Shown here: piece after piece, positions 16,400-25,199 of the stretch
Position numbering within the stretch: the first letter of the stretch is position 1
How the letters are laid out: each line of letters begins with the position of its first letter
Source of the DNA: an uncultured SAR116 cluster alpha proteobacterium
Lineage (GTDB): Bacteria; Pseudomonadota; Alphaproteobacteria; Puniceispirillales; Puniceispirillaceae
Assembly (NCBI GenBank): GCA_902596655.1
Contig: CACJUX010000009.1
Span: forward strand, 1-64,000
Reading direction: 5' to 3'
Length of the DNA stretch: 64,000 nt
Translations under genes and position numbers: made by a program
The notes under the pieces: model-generated
Database searches by the model: none
Told to the model about the DNA's origin: nothing
The model's input: the letters and a program-made list of their open reading frames with translations, nothing else

Positions 16400-17251
16400 T
16401 TAGGTGGCCATGTCCGTCAGTGAAGGTCGTTTTGGGGATGACTTTTCTTTGTACTGATTGCCCGCGATTTTGACATATCGGTCCTCTAGAAAAGCCTGAT
16501 GCGCAATGGCCGCCGGGTCGAGGTCAGATTTGGCAGGCTTGTCGGACTCGAAATGACCGTAATCATCCTGTCCCCTGACTAGCATAGCCGTGTCCAGGTT
16601 ATGTTTTGTCTGCCGAACATGCGTTGCCAGATATTGCACATTGAGTCCGATACGCCGATCCGCGCTCCGGTTTGGCATTGAGGCGTGCAATGTCCAGCCA
16701 TGATGAAAGGTCGCTTCACCGGGTGCAAGGGGACAGAAGTTTGCGTTACTTTCATTAATTCCAGAGACCGTCTGGCCCTGTAGCAGCACGTTATCGCTGT
16801 CCTCTGTTGTTTCATGTTCCATGCGCCCACCCAGATGCGAGCCGGGGATCATGCGCATGCAGCCACTTTCCAGCGTCGCTGGCGACAGGGCCAGCCACAT
16901 TGATACCTGGTCATCATGGCTCAGCCCCCAATAGGTCAAATCCTGATGCCAGCTGACGTGTGTTTGGCTTTTCGGCTCTTTGATGATGTAGGTGACATTA
17001 TAGAGCAGAATGTTTGGCCCAATCATCTGTTCAACAATATCCAGTACGCATGGCAGGGTGGCCAGCGTTAATGGCGATGTATGCACAGTGTGGATTTTAC
17101 TGCGATAATGCATGTTGCCGATGAAGGCTTCCGCTTCTTCCAGAAGACCGCGATGATGTTCTGCATTCCGTTCTGAGATCAGCCGGACTGGCGAGACAAA
17201 GCCGTTCTGTTTATAGGTGACTGCAATATTGTCAATATCCAAATCATACAT
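16400..17251 (-). CDS. Phytanoyl-CoA dioxygenase (PhyH) family Fe(II)/2-oxoglutarate oxygenase
   Basis: This encodes 283 residues of the PhyH group. The iron triad is visible as HVSWHQDLTYWG (His-x-Asp) and the distal His in HHGWTLHASMPNRS, followed by the 2-oxoglutarate arginine in RRIGLNVQYL. The LSPATLESGCMRMIPGSHLGG block is typical. ATG 17251 with AGGG five bases upstream is preferred to the track's GTG at 17257. Substrates in this superfamily are very diverse (alkyl chains, halogenated or methylated amines, phosphonates), so none can be named. It is monocistronic between the CoA-binding gene and a small exported protein gene. Confidence 0.88.
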   Translation of the reverse strand: MYDLDIDNIAVTYKQNGFVSPVRLISERNAEHHRGLLEEAEAFIGNMHYRSKIHTVHTSPLTLATLPCVLDIVEQMIGPNILLYNVTYIIKEPKSQTHVSWHQDLTYWGLSHDDQVSMWLALSPATLESGCMRMIPGSHLGGRMEHETTEDSDNVLLQGQTVSGINESNANFCPLAPGEATFHHGWTLHASMPNRSADRRIGLNVQYLATHVRQTKHNLDTAMLVRGQDDYGHFESDKPAKSDLDPAAIAHQAFLEDRYVKIAGNQYKEKSSPKRPSLTDMAT

Positions 17252-17345
17252 CTTCACCCTCTTTTGGCTTATTTCTTAAGCCTCCTGCGCCTCGCGAGGC
17301 GGTCAACGAAATGTAAGCTTGTTTGACTACTGACAAATCTACTAG

Positions 17346-17831
17346 CTAGAACTGATTTGCCGCAAGCCTCGCGTTATATTGGTCCTGTAGCGCATCACGT
17401 GTTGTAGCTAATTTCAACTTATACTGTTTCTCCCTAGATAAAATCTCACAGGTGAATTCTTGTGTTCGCTTGGGGTTTGTTCCCTTTGCCAAAAGGGTTT
17501 TCCGATCAATGCTGTAGATTTCCTCGCGGGTTCCATTTGTTGTATGGGAAGTGGAAATCCATCCGATTTTATCGCTGCTGGTCTCATAGCTGCTGCCTGT
17601 CGGGGATGAGCGGAGGATAACCTCGTCATTGCGCCGCTGCCATTTCGTCGTGAGGGCGCGGCCCGAATCGAACCAGAATGCAATGAATTTGGCACTAATC
17701 ACTAGGTCAATGTCAGGCGTCTCATCGGCAATGGCCTGATCTATGCAGAACAGCCCTTTGCCATCGGGTGCAATGGCGAGTGCTGGGGTTATGAAACCCA
17801 TCATTAGGGCAATCAGAATTATTCTGCGCAT
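17346..17831 (-). CDS. Exported protein of unknown function
   Basis: This encodes 161 residues from ATG 17831. A signal peptide is obvious (RRIILIALMMGFITPALA, cleavage after residue 19); the longer track start would bury it. The mature part has two cysteines (FCIDQ and FTCEIL) that could form a disulfide, and a run of strands (FIAFWFDSGRAL, EVILRSSPTGSSYE). No family was recognised. It lies alone between two differently oriented genes and a small low-complexity repeat lies just upstream. Confidence 0.7.
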   Translation of the reverse strand: MRRIILIALMMGFITPALAIAPDGKGLFCIDQAIADETPDIDLVISAKFIAFWFDSGRALTTKWQRRNDEVILRSSPTGSSYETSSDKIGWISTSHTTNGTREEIYSIDRKTLLAKGTNPKRTQEFTCEILSREKQYKLKLATTRDALQDQYNARLAANQF

Positions 17832-17896
17832 TAATGAACACTTTCTTTTTTCATCTTCAAACTTTGCCAGAAAACTGGCACTGGTCAAGTGTATTG

Positions 17897-17942
17897 GCAT
17901 GCCATGGCGTTGCGTGGCGTGGCATAGCGTGGCGCTGTGCGC
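17897..17942. repeat. Short GGCG/TGGC-rich microrepeat
   Basis: The stretch reads as imperfect tandem copies of a TGGCGT/TGGCAT unit (GCGTGGCGTGGCATAGCGTG...). It lies between divergent genes and looks like replication slippage; no function suggested. Confidence 0.45.
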
Positions 17943-18023
17943 TTATTGTAGCCGTTGCCCCTTTTCTCAACTGAATGCTCTACCCATATCTGACTAATCA
18001 GAGATTTTGTAGAGGATGTATGA

Positions 18024-18446
18024 ATGTTTGTTGCGACGCTGTTAATTCACGCCGCCATGCTGGGTTTCATGGTGTTTTTTGTCGCAGTGATTTCACCCTC
18101 CGCGTTGAAATCGTTGGATATCGGGTCGGTCAGCAAATTTCTCCGCTACGCGTTTCCAAGGATTTTTGCCTTTGGCTTTGTTGTTGCGACAATGGCTACA
18201 CTGACCTCATTCTTGGCACCACCGAGTCCAGCACGGCTCATTTCGCTATTATCAGCCCTTTTCTTTCTCGTTAATTGGCTTGTCCTGACACCAAGGATCA
18301 ATGCCCAGCGTGATCTAGTGTTGACTGGTGACAATGCGGCAAAGGCTCGTTTTGGGCGCCTGCATGGCGTGTCTGTTGGGCTATATCTGCTGCAAATGGC
18401 TGGCTCGGCAGCGGTAATCCTGCTATTGCATTCCTCGCTGGGATAG
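18024..18446 (+). CDS. DUF4149-type small integral membrane protein
   Basis: This encodes 140 residues with four membrane segments: LLIHAAMLGFMVFFVAVISP, FPRIFAFGFVVATMATL, ARLISLLSALFFLVNWLVLTPRIN, and VGLYLLQMAGSAAVILLLH. The conserved polar segment TPRINAQRD followed by FGRLHGVSV matches DUF4149/TMEM205-like proteins. GAGG lies 8 bases before the ATG. Function is unknown. It is convergent with the ABC transporter operon. Confidence 0.75.
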   Translation: MFVATLLIHAAMLGFMVFFVAVISPSALKSLDIGSVSKFLRYAFPRIFAFGFVVATMATLTSFLAPPSPARLISLLSALFFLVNWLVLTPRINAQRDLVLTGDNAAKARFGRLHGVSVGLYLLQMAGSAAVILLLHSSLG

Positions 18447-18452
18447 GGCCCC

Positions 18453-20126
18453 TTAGGGCTGAAATTTGGGCATGGAGTTGAGAAGATGCCGGCTGTAGTT
18501 GTGCGTGGGTGCGTCAAACAGTCGTTCGGCGTTAGCAATTTCACATACCGCCCCATCCCTCAAAACGGCAATGCGGTCACACATTTGCCGTACCACGGGC
18601 AGATCATGGCTGATAAACAGGATCGTCAGCCCAAGCTTTTCCTGCAGATCCTTCAGCAGGTTCAAAATCTGCGCCTGAATGCTGACATCGAGAGCTGATG
18701 TTGGCTCATCACAGACAAGTAGTTTTGGTTGTGTTGCCAGTGCGCGGGCAATTGAAATGCGCTGTCGCTGCCCGCCGGAAAATTCATGTGGGTAGCGGTC
18801 TCGGCTCGATGCAGCTAAATCAACTGCGGCAAGCAGATCGTCGACGTAGTGATCAATATCCATTTGCCCCAGCTGTGAATTATGATGAAGAATTGGCTCG
18901 GCGATGATGTTTTTGATTTTCATCCGCCCATTCAGTGACGAATAGGGGTCCTGAAATACCATTTGTATTTTGCGGCGAAAGGCAAGCAACGCTGGCCCCT
19001 CAAGTGTGGTGATGTCATCCTGTTCAAAGAAGATCAAGCCGGAGGTTGGCTCAATCAACTTGACGATCATCTTGGCAATAGTCGATTTGCCGCTGCCACT
19101 CTCACCAACCAGTCCAAAAGACTCGCCCTCTCGGATCTCAAACGAGACATCTCTTACTGCATGAACGGGTTCTTTTGCAGTAATGCGCATGAGACTTTCA
19201 TCAGAAAAGCTCTTGCTGAGAGACTTGACCCGAACCAGTGATGCGCCCGTGTTTTCCTGCAGTTGCCAGCGGTTGAGGATTTTCAGATTTTGGTCGGTCG
19301 CGCTGCCCTGATCGGAATTCATGATTGGGAAACGGTCAATACGGCGGTCTGTCGGCGGGACCGAACTGACAAGCCTTTTTGTGTAGGTTTGAGATGGGTT
19401 GCCAAGCACCGCAGCTGGGGAACCCATTTCGACAACCCGTCCGTCCTTAAGCACCACCACCCTGTCGGCAATTTCGCTTATAACGGCCATGTCATGAGTG
19501 ATAAGGATGACAGCAAGATTGCGGTCTGCTCTCAGTCTCTGCAGCAATGCCAGAATCTGTGACTGAATGGAAACATCAAGCGCTGTGGTGGGCTCGTCTG
19601 CGATCAGAATATCCGGGTCAGCGCAGAGCGCGAGTGCAATCACGACGCGCTGCCGCATGCCCCCTGAAAACTGATGTGGATAATCGTCAAACCGGGTTTT
19701 GGCATCAATGATGCCAACATCATCCAAAAGCTCTATGGCGCGTTTGCGAGCGTCGCCTGTGTCAATCTGCAGATGTGTCTGAATGGTCTCAAGAAGCTGC
19801 TCGCCAACAGTCATTACTGGGTTAAGCGACGTTTGGGGGTCCTGAAAGATGAGGCCAATACGCTTTCCACGGAACGCGCTGACCTCAGTGGCTGGATCTG
19901 CCAGATTAAGATTCTCCAGCTGGATGCTGCCTCCCTCGATTTTCCCCGGTTCATCTAGCAGCCCCAAAATCGCTCGGCCAATGGTGCTCTTGCCAGACCC
20001 TGACTCACCTACAAGGCCCAGAATTTCCCCCTTTTTCACGGAAAAGCTTACATCCTGCACAGCGGCCACCAATAGTCGGCGTGTCGGATAAGAAATATTC
20101 AGATTGGTGATTTCCAGAAAATCCAT
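18453..20126 (-). CDS. Fused double ATP-binding protein of a dipeptide/oligopeptide-type ABC transporter
   Basis: This encodes 557 residues with two complete nucleotide-binding domains of the DppD and DppF types, as in YejF. Domain 1 has GLVGESGSGKST, FSGGMRQRVVIALAL and ILIADEPTTALD; domain 2 has GLVGESGSGKST, FSGGQRQRISIARALA and LLVCDEPTSALD. Both Walker and signature motifs are intact. The track start at 20231 is inside the permease gene; ATG 20126 (MDFLEITNLN) overlaps the permease stop by one base (TGATG). It powers uptake through the two permeases upstream, with the binding protein encoded first. It is the last gene of the operon. Confidence 0.92.
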   Translation of the reverse strand: MDFLEITNLNISYPTRRLLVAAVQDVSFSVKKGEILGLVGESGSGKSTIGRAILGLLDEPGKIEGGSIQLENLNLADPATEVSAFRGKRIGLIFQDPQTSLNPVMTVGEQLLETIQTHLQIDTGDARKRAIELLDDVGIIDAKTRFDDYPHQFSGGMRQRVVIALALCADPDILIADEPTTALDVSIQSQILALLQRLRADRNLAVILITHDMAVISEIADRVVVLKDGRVVEMGSPAAVLGNPSQTYTKRLVSSVPPTDRRIDRFPIMNSDQGSATDQNLKILNRWQLQENTGASLVRVKSLSKSFSDESLMRITAKEPVHAVRDVSFEIREGESFGLVGESGSGKSTIAKMIVKLIEPTSGLIFFEQDDITTLEGPALLAFRRKIQMVFQDPYSSLNGRMKIKNIIAEPILHHNSQLGQMDIDHYVDDLLAAVDLAASSRDRYPHEFSGGQRQRISIARALATQPKLLVCDEPTSALDVSIQAQILNLLKDLQEKLGLTILFISHDLPVVRQMCDRIAVLRDGAVCEIANAERLFDAPTHNYSRHLLNSMPKFQP

Positions 20127-21064
20127 CAGTTTATCTTTGGGTTCAGTGTGTCGCGCATCCAATCGCCCAGCAAGTTTATTGAAAAAGCGAGGATGACAAG
20201 GAAGAATGAAGGGAAGAAGCTGATCCACCATTCACCTGAAAAAAGAAAATCATTGCCAAGTCGAATCAACGTGCCAAGCGATGGGGTTGTCGGTGGAACG
20301 CCAACACCAAGAAAACTCAGCGTTGATTCGGCCAGAATGGCAAGGGCAAGGCCGATCGTGCCGATCACCAAAATTGGTCGCAGAATGTTTGGCAGAATAT
20401 GTTTAAACATGATGATCGCGTTGGGAAGGCCAATAATCCGCGCGGCAGAAATATAGTCCTTGTTCTTTTCAACTAGCGTGGCCCCACGCGCAACGCGGGC
20501 AAATTGTGGCCATTCAGAAATGCCAATAGCAAAGATCAGAACAAAGATAGCGACCTCATCATGCAACTCACGCGAGATGAGGCCACGAACAACACCGTCG
20601 ATTAGCAACGCCATGAGGATGCTTGGAATAGTAAGTTGCACATCGGCAAGACGCATAACTATTGTCTCATACCGGCCGCCAAAATAACCAGCTGTGAGAC
20701 CAAGTAAAACGCCGAATATGACACTGAATAGGATAGCGGAAAAGCCGACGATAAGCGATATTCGCGTACCATAAAGAATGGCGGAGAAAAGATCGCGACC
20801 CTGTCCGTCGGTGCCAAAAAGGAACACCGTATTGCCATCCTCTGCCCAGAAGGGCGGGGTAAAGGCGTCCATCAATGACAGTGAGGATGGAGTGAAGGGA
20901 TCGTGTGGCGCAACGAACTCACAAAAAAATGACGTGAGCAGGATAATTACTAGCATACAGCTTGAGATCAACGCTGTTGGCGAATGAATAAAGCTGTGAA
21001 AAATATCACTGTCCCATATCCGGTCAGCGATGCCTGTTGTCCGTTTAGCCATCTTGGTTCTCAT
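20126..21064 (-). CDS. ABC transporter permease, DppC/OppC type
   Basis: This encodes 312 residues. An N-terminal membrane helix (LISSCMLVIILLTSFFCEFVAPHDP) with the DppC-type APHDPF signature leads into the binding-protein-dependent transport domain with about five further helices and the EAA-type loop (ISAARIIGLPNAIIMFKHILPNI) that touches the ATPase. The start overlaps the DppB-type gene by about 20 bases; a second ATG four codons later is also possible. Substrate is a peptide or another compound taken up by this importer class. Confidence 0.9.
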   Translation of the reverse strand: MRTKMAKRTTGIADRIWDSDIFHSFIHSPTALISSCMLVIILLTSFFCEFVAPHDPFTPSSLSLMDAFTPPFWAEDGNTVFLFGTDGQGRDLFSAILYGTRISLIVGFSAILFSVIFGVLLGLTAGYFGGRYETIVMRLADVQLTIPSILMALLIDGVVRGLISRELHDEVAIFVLIFAIGISEWPQFARVARGATLVEKNKDYISAARIIGLPNAIIMFKHILPNILRPILVIGTIGLALAILAESTLSFLGVGVPPTTPSLGTLIRLGNDFLFSGEWWISFFPSFFLVILAFSINLLGDWMRDTLNPKIN

Positions 21065-22028
21065 TCTTTGTTCGCAGCCGTGGATCGATCAGGAAATACA
21101 GAATGTCGACGATGAAATTGATAGCAACGAACACCAGCGCGATGAAGACCAGATAAGCCGACATAATCGGGATATCGACAAATTTGACCGCCTGAATGAA
21201 CAAAAAGCCCATTCCTGGCCATTGGAAAACAGTCTCGGTGATGATCGAAAAGGCAACGAGCGTGCCAATATTGATTCCTGCAATTGTGACAACAGGTATT
21301 AGGCTGTTGCGCAAGGCGTGACCGAAGTAAACGCTGTGATTGCTAATACCACGCGCCCGAGCGAATTTGATGTAATCGGTTTGCAGGATCTCCACGATTT
21401 CAGCCCTCACAAGACGGATGATATAGGTCATCTGAAACAGGCTCAGGGTCAGTGACGGCAGAATCAGTGCCTTTAGCCCGGATGCGGTCAGAAGGCCTGT
21501 ACTCCAGAAACCTATTTGCACAACCTCGCCACGTCCAAAGGACGGCAGAATGCCCAAAATTACTGCAAAGATATAGATTAGCAGGATGCCGATCACGAAT
21601 GTGGGCAATGACACACCTGCCAGCGAGACAAAAAGGATAAAGTTGCTTAGAATGCCCGTCCGGTTGATACCGGTATAGACACCCAGAAAAACCCCAAAAC
21701 CAAGCGCCAGGATACTGGAGGCGATAACCAGTTCCAAAGTGGCCGGCATCCGCTCGGCGATTAACTCCGAAACCGGGCGTCGCAACTGATAGGATTTTCC
21801 AAAATTGAATTGTACGGCGTTTGCCACGAATCGTCCAAACTGGATATGGATGGGATCATTCAATCCCAGCGTTTTACGCAACTCGGCGCGTTCTTCGGTT
21901 GAGGTTTCCTCGCCCACCATGTTGTTGATGGGGTCGCCGACAAAATTAAATAGTGAAAAAGATAGCAGCGCGACGCACAGCATTACACCGACAGATTGCA
22001 CAATGCGTTTGAGAAAATAGCTAAACAA
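21045..22028 (-). CDS. ABC transporter permease, DppB/OppB type
   Basis: This encodes 327 residues. It begins FSYFLKRIVQSVGVMLCVALLSFSLF, the standard first helix of DppB proteins, and contains GDPINNMVGEETSTEERAELRKTLGLNDP, the conserved extracytoplasmic segment of the group, followed by five more helices and the EAA loop FARARGISNHSVYFGHALRNSLIP. It follows the substrate-binding protein gene; a stable hairpin in the gap probably lowers expression of this and the later genes relative to the binding protein. Confidence 0.92.
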   Translation of the reverse strand: MFSYFLKRIVQSVGVMLCVALLSFSLFNFVGDPINNMVGEETSTEERAELRKTLGLNDPIHIQFGRFVANAVQFNFGKSYQLRRPVSELIAERMPATLELVIASSILALGFGVFLGVYTGINRTGILSNFILFVSLAGVSLPTFVIGILLIYIFAVILGILPSFGRGEVVQIGFWSTGLLTASGLKALILPSLTLSLFQMTYIIRLVRAEIVEILQTDYIKFARARGISNHSVYFGHALRNSLIPVVTIAGINIGTLVAFSIITETVFQWPGMGFLFIQAVKFVDIPIMSAYLVFIALVFVAINFIVDILYFLIDPRLRTKNENQDG

Positions 22029-22047
22029 AATTGAGTCCTGCAGACAA

Positions 22048-22078
22048 GGACCCCCGCTGCTCGATACAACGGGGGTCC
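22048..22078 (-). terminator. Intercistronic hairpin between binding protein and permease genes
   Basis: GGACCCCCG and CGGGGGTCC form a perfect 9-bp GC-rich stem with a 13-base loop, directly after the binding-protein gene. On the minus strand it is followed by a mixed TTGTCTGC rather than a T-run, so partial termination or 3'-end protection of the binding-protein mRNA is more likely than full termination. Confidence 0.7.
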
Positions 22079-22086
22079 ATTTTGAT

Positions 22087-23649
22087 TTAGTTCACAGTCG
22101 CAAAGCGGAACAGAGGTTCGTTATTCGGACGGATTGGCACATCAACATTGGACTTTGCCGCCCACGAAATAACCTGATGGTGAAGTGGTAGGTATGAGAT
22201 ATCGTCCTTGACGATCGCCCACGCCTCTGCAATTGCAGCATTGCGCTTTCCTGGGTCAACTTCGACAACCATTGTCTGGATCAACTCATCTACGCGCGCG
22301 TTGTTGAAACCAACCTTGTTCCAACTGCCCTTCGAGTCATACAGGAAGCTGAAAACATAGTGGCTGTCCAGTGTTGGGACACCCCAACCCAGCATATAGA
22401 AATCGCTGAGACCGTTTTTAAGGTCCTGGAAATGCGTGCTCTTTGTCTGGGCGAACAGATTGACTTTGACGCCAACCTTACCAAGCATGCCGACAACCGC
22501 CGTACAGATCGCCTCGTCGTTGACATACCGATCATTCGGGCAGTTCAGCGTGATGTCAAAACCATCGCCATATCCGGCCTCAGCCAGTAGTTTCTTTGAA
22601 GCAGCAGGGTCATAGGGAAGACGGGCGTCGAGATCTGTGGTGTAGCCATTGACACCCGGGAAGGTGATGATGCCTGCAGGTGAACTCAGGCCGCGCATGA
22701 CCTTTTTCTTGATCGTTTCAATATCAATGGCCTGATAGAATGCCTGACGGACGCGCTTGTCAGCTAGCGGATTTTTGCCTTTGATGTTCGAGGAACGCAG
22801 CTCGGCGCTTCCTTGATCCATGCCGAGAAAAATTGTCCGCATCTGCTCAACGCTGTTCACCGTATGGCTGTCAGAACTGTCGATGCGTTTGAGATCCTGC
22901 ACGGGAGCGTCAGTCACGATGTCAATTTCACCCGAGAGGAGTGATGCTACTCGGGTGGCTGAATTGGCGATTGGAAAAAGCTCAATGCGATTGAGGTTAT
23001 GCTCGACCGTACCCCACCAGCCGTCATTCTTTTCAAAAACGGTTTTGGTGTCCTGCTCGCGCAGAGTTATTTTAAAGGGGCCGGTACCGTTCGCATTGCT
23101 TGAGGCAAAGGTTTTCTCATCGGCATTGAAGTCACCTGGCACCGCTGAGTTGTTTGCTTTTGACCAGGCTTCAGACATCACAAAGATGTTTGAAATTTGG
23201 TTCAGCAGAATTGGATTGGGTCCTTCTGTGACTAGCTTCACCTTATCCGCACCAACAGCCTCGACAGAGGTGACGCTGTCAATATATTCTTTGAAGTCCG
23301 AGGTCTTAGATTTGGCTCTGTTAAAGCTGAAAACAACATCGGATGCCGTCAACGGCGAGCCATCATGGAAAGTGACACCCTTGCGAAGAGTGAAGACCCA
23401 TGTTGTGGGGTTCTCGATTGTCCAGCCTGTCGCCAGCTGGGGTTCAATCGACATATCTAGCCCGCGGGTCACCAGCGCTTCATAGATCTGGCGCGAAACC
23501 ATGGTGGTGGGACCCTCGTTCTGCTCATGCGGGTCAAGCGTCAGCGAATCACCTTTCATTGACCATTTGATCGTATTTGCCTGTGCTGTCGATGTGATGG
23601 TTGCTAGCAAAGCGACAGCCATAAATGACGTTATTTTCTTAAGGTACAT
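22087..23649 (-). CDS. Periplasmic substrate-binding protein of the peptide ABC transporter (SBP_bac_5)
   Basis: This encodes 520 residues from ATG 23649, which has GGGAGAG four bases upstream; the track extends to 23868 without support. A signal peptide (MYLKKITSFMAVALLATI..., cleaved after AQA near 24) starts the protein. The family 5 signature follows: DSLTLDPHEQNEGPTTMVSRQIYEAL, PQLATGWTIENPTTWVFTLRKGVTFHDGSPLTASDVVFSFNR. Length is normal. This protein sets specificity, which could be peptides, opines, sugars or other solutes. The downstream genes encode both permeases and a fused ATPase, so the transporter is complete. Confidence 0.92.
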   Translation of the reverse strand: MYLKKITSFMAVALLATITSTAQANTIKWSMKGDSLTLDPHEQNEGPTTMVSRQIYEALVTRGLDMSIEPQLATGWTIENPTTWVFTLRKGVTFHDGSPLTASDVVFSFNRAKSKTSDFKEYIDSVTSVEAVGADKVKLVTEGPNPILLNQISNIFVMSEAWSKANNSAVPGDFNADEKTFASSNANGTGPFKITLREQDTKTVFEKNDGWWGTVEHNLNRIELFPIANSATRVASLLSGEIDIVTDAPVQDLKRIDSSDSHTVNSVEQMRTIFLGMDQGSAELRSSNIKGKNPLADKRVRQAFYQAIDIETIKKKVMRGLSSPAGIITFPGVNGYTTDLDARLPYDPAASKKLLAEAGYGDGFDITLNCPNDRYVNDEAICTAVVGMLGKVGVKVNLFAQTKSTHFQDLKNGLSDFYMLGWGVPTLDSHYVFSFLYDSKGSWNKVGFNNARVDELIQTMVVEVDPGKRNAAIAEAWAIVKDDISYLPLHHQVISWAAKSNVDVPIRPNNEPLFRFATVN

Positions 23650-23802
23650 TACACTCTCCCTATTTGTATTTTTGACTTGCCAAACCGTATCACGAAATTG
23701 AGATATTGGGCCATTTGATTTGTAAAATTGAGGGTTCGGCAAATAGTTTTTTAGAAATTCAAAATTCAAGTCGTAAGTGTTGGAGGGAAAAACGGCAGTT
23801 AT

Positions 23803-24012
23803 ATGAATATCGTCAATTACATCCGATTTGGACAGGACCCGCGCAATGGCGCGCAGCAACAGCCACAATCACCAAAGGACGGTTTTTCACCTGAGGAGAT
23901 TGAAGGGGCTTCTTCTGAAATGGCAGAAGCATCGCTCGAGGTAAGGCCTATACCAGTCCCGGAATACACGACACGGGACTGGCTTGCTCGTTTTGCGAAA
24001 CTGCAAGATTGA
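23803..24012 (+). CDS. Small protein of unknown function
   Basis: This is a possible 69-residue protein starting NIVNYIRFGQDPRNG and ending RDWLARFAKLQD. It is hydrophilic and Pro/Glu/Ser-rich, with no signal or membrane segment. A GGAGGG lies 15 bases before the ATG, longer than ideal. It sits in an otherwise unused gap, diverging from the binding-protein gene and ending 6 bases from the comE stop. It overlaps no other gene except upstream promoter space, so it may be real; no family recognised. Confidence 0.5.
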   Translation: MNIVNYIRFGQDPRNGAQQQPQSPKDGFSPEEIEGASSEMAEASLEVRPIPVPEYTTRDWLARFAKLQD

Positions 24013-24018
24013 GCACAG

Positions 24019-24588
24019 TTAGCTGTTGCGACGGGCAACTTCCTCCATGAACCTGTGACGGATTACCGGCGCATCAAGGTCAATCACTGGCACTTTGATA
24101 TTTCCAGATTCACATTTCGAGACGATGATCGTCATTCTTTCGTGGGCGAGTGCGTCCTTGACCACGGCAGCGGTATCCTGTGCGGAACATTCGATCACAT
24201 TCTCACATCCAGCTGCATCAGCCATTTGCGCTAAAGAAGTCTTCATGCCGGCATAGGTAGGCTGGTCGCCGGTCGATCCATAGCTTCCATTGTCGATGAT
24301 TAGCAGAATGAAATTGTCGGCAGGATTGTTGGCGATTGTCGTCAGGGTGCACAGATTTGTCAGAATGGATCCATCGCCGTCAATGGCAATCACCTTGGCG
24401 TCCTGCACGAGGGCAAGCCCAAGCCCGATTGATGAGGCAAGCCCCATGGTACCGAGCATATAGAAATTGCTTGGCTGGTCGTCTAGATTGTGCAGTTCCT
24501 GCGAGGGTAATCCAATGTTGCAGACTACCAGCTGGTTGGAGATGATTGGTTGTAGCTCTTTTAGAACGTCACTTCTGATCATTTTCAT
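24019..24588 (-). CDS. comE: Sulfopyruvate decarboxylase-type subunit beta (ThDP-binding half)
   Basis: This encodes 189 residues. It has the ThDP pyrophosphate/metal motif GDGSILTNLCTLTTIANN with LIIDNGSYGSTGDQPT, and the segment MLGTMGLASSIGLGLAL seen in ComE and phosphonopyruvate decarboxylase. ATG 24588 overlaps the comD stop (ATGA); the track's GTG-like start at 24600 lies inside comD. With ComD it would convert 3-sulfopyruvate to sulfoacetaldehyde and CO2, in sulfolactate/cysteate breakdown. Phosphonopyruvate decarboxylase is the chief alternative because the two families are alike and split-subunit forms exist. Confidence 0.82.
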   Translation of the reverse strand: MKMIRSDVLKELQPIISNQLVVCNIGLPSQELHNLDDQPSNFYMLGTMGLASSIGLGLALVQDAKVIAIDGDGSILTNLCTLTTIANNPADNFILLIIDNGSYGSTGDQPTYAGMKTSLAQMADAAGCENVIECSAQDTAAVVKDALAHERMTIIVSKCESGNIKVPVIDLDAPVIRHRFMEEVARRNS

Positions 24589-25082
24589 GCTCCCTGCCAA
24601 AAACTTGCGTCGGTCAGAATGGCGACTGGTTTCTTCGCCATAAAACTAAATTTTAGGATACCATCTAACTCGTTGACATCAGACTGCTCGTGGAAGTGAT
24701 AGGTTGGAATATTCATCTGCGCCAATAGAGCTTTGGTATGAACAGCCATCTCCACCTGACAGGCGATCAGTTCGCCAATTTCACCTCGGTAACTGATCAG
24801 CATAGGAAGGGGGATGTTGTAATATTGAATCAGGGTTACCAGAGTGTTGATGGTGACGCCAATCGCCGTGTTCTGCATGATGATGGCAGATCGTTTACCA
24901 CCCATGTAGGAACCAGCGCACAGACCCATCCCCTCATCTTCCTTATTTGATGGGATGTGGTAAATGGCGTCTGACCTGCCGATTTCTTCAATGACACCAG
25001 CAAGTTGCTTGCAGGGCACTGTCGTGACAAATTCGATTTTGTTTCGCACAAAATCGGCTACTATTTTTTCGTTGATGGACAT
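24585..25082 (-). CDS. comD: Sulfopyruvate decarboxylase-type subunit alpha (PYR half)
   Basis: This encodes 165 residues from ATG 25082, with AGAG upstream; the track's 25217 start adds a stretch with no family match. It is the pyrimidine-binding half of a split ThDP decarboxylase: EFVTTVPCKQLAGVIEEI, then YHIPSNKEDEGMGLCAGSYMGGKRSAIIMQNTAIG with the catalytic glutamate in the NKEDEG segment, and PLPMLISYRGEIGE. The TVPCKQL opening is typical of ComD-type proteins. The gene is directly coupled to comE. No sulfolactate dehydrogenase or classical xsc is beside the pair. Confidence 0.82.
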   Translation of the reverse strand: MSINEKIVADFVRNKIEFVTTVPCKQLAGVIEEIGRSDAIYHIPSNKEDEGMGLCAGSYMGGKRSAIIMQNTAIGVTINTLVTLIQYYNIPLPMLISYRGEIGELIACQVEMAVHTKALLAQMNIPTYHFHEQSDVNELDGILKFSFMAKKPVAILTDASFWQGA

Positions 25083-25199
25083 GTTTTGCTCTTTTGATTT
25101 CATTCTATAGTGGCAATTTTGCCAACTTGATGGGCGGGCATAAAAGCCCAACGACCGGATAAAGTAAACCCACCGGTTCGCTTTATTTACCTCCATCCT

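Noticed and set aside
17650-17680. tRNA-like CCCGAATCGAACC string
   Set aside because: It lies inside the exported protein gene and no cloverleaf surrounds it; no tRNA was found elsewhere.
22820-23485. 221-residue + strand ORF inside the binding-protein gene
   Set aside because: It is antisense to the clearly coding substrate-binding protein, has no family features and no ribosome binding site, and reflects base composition.
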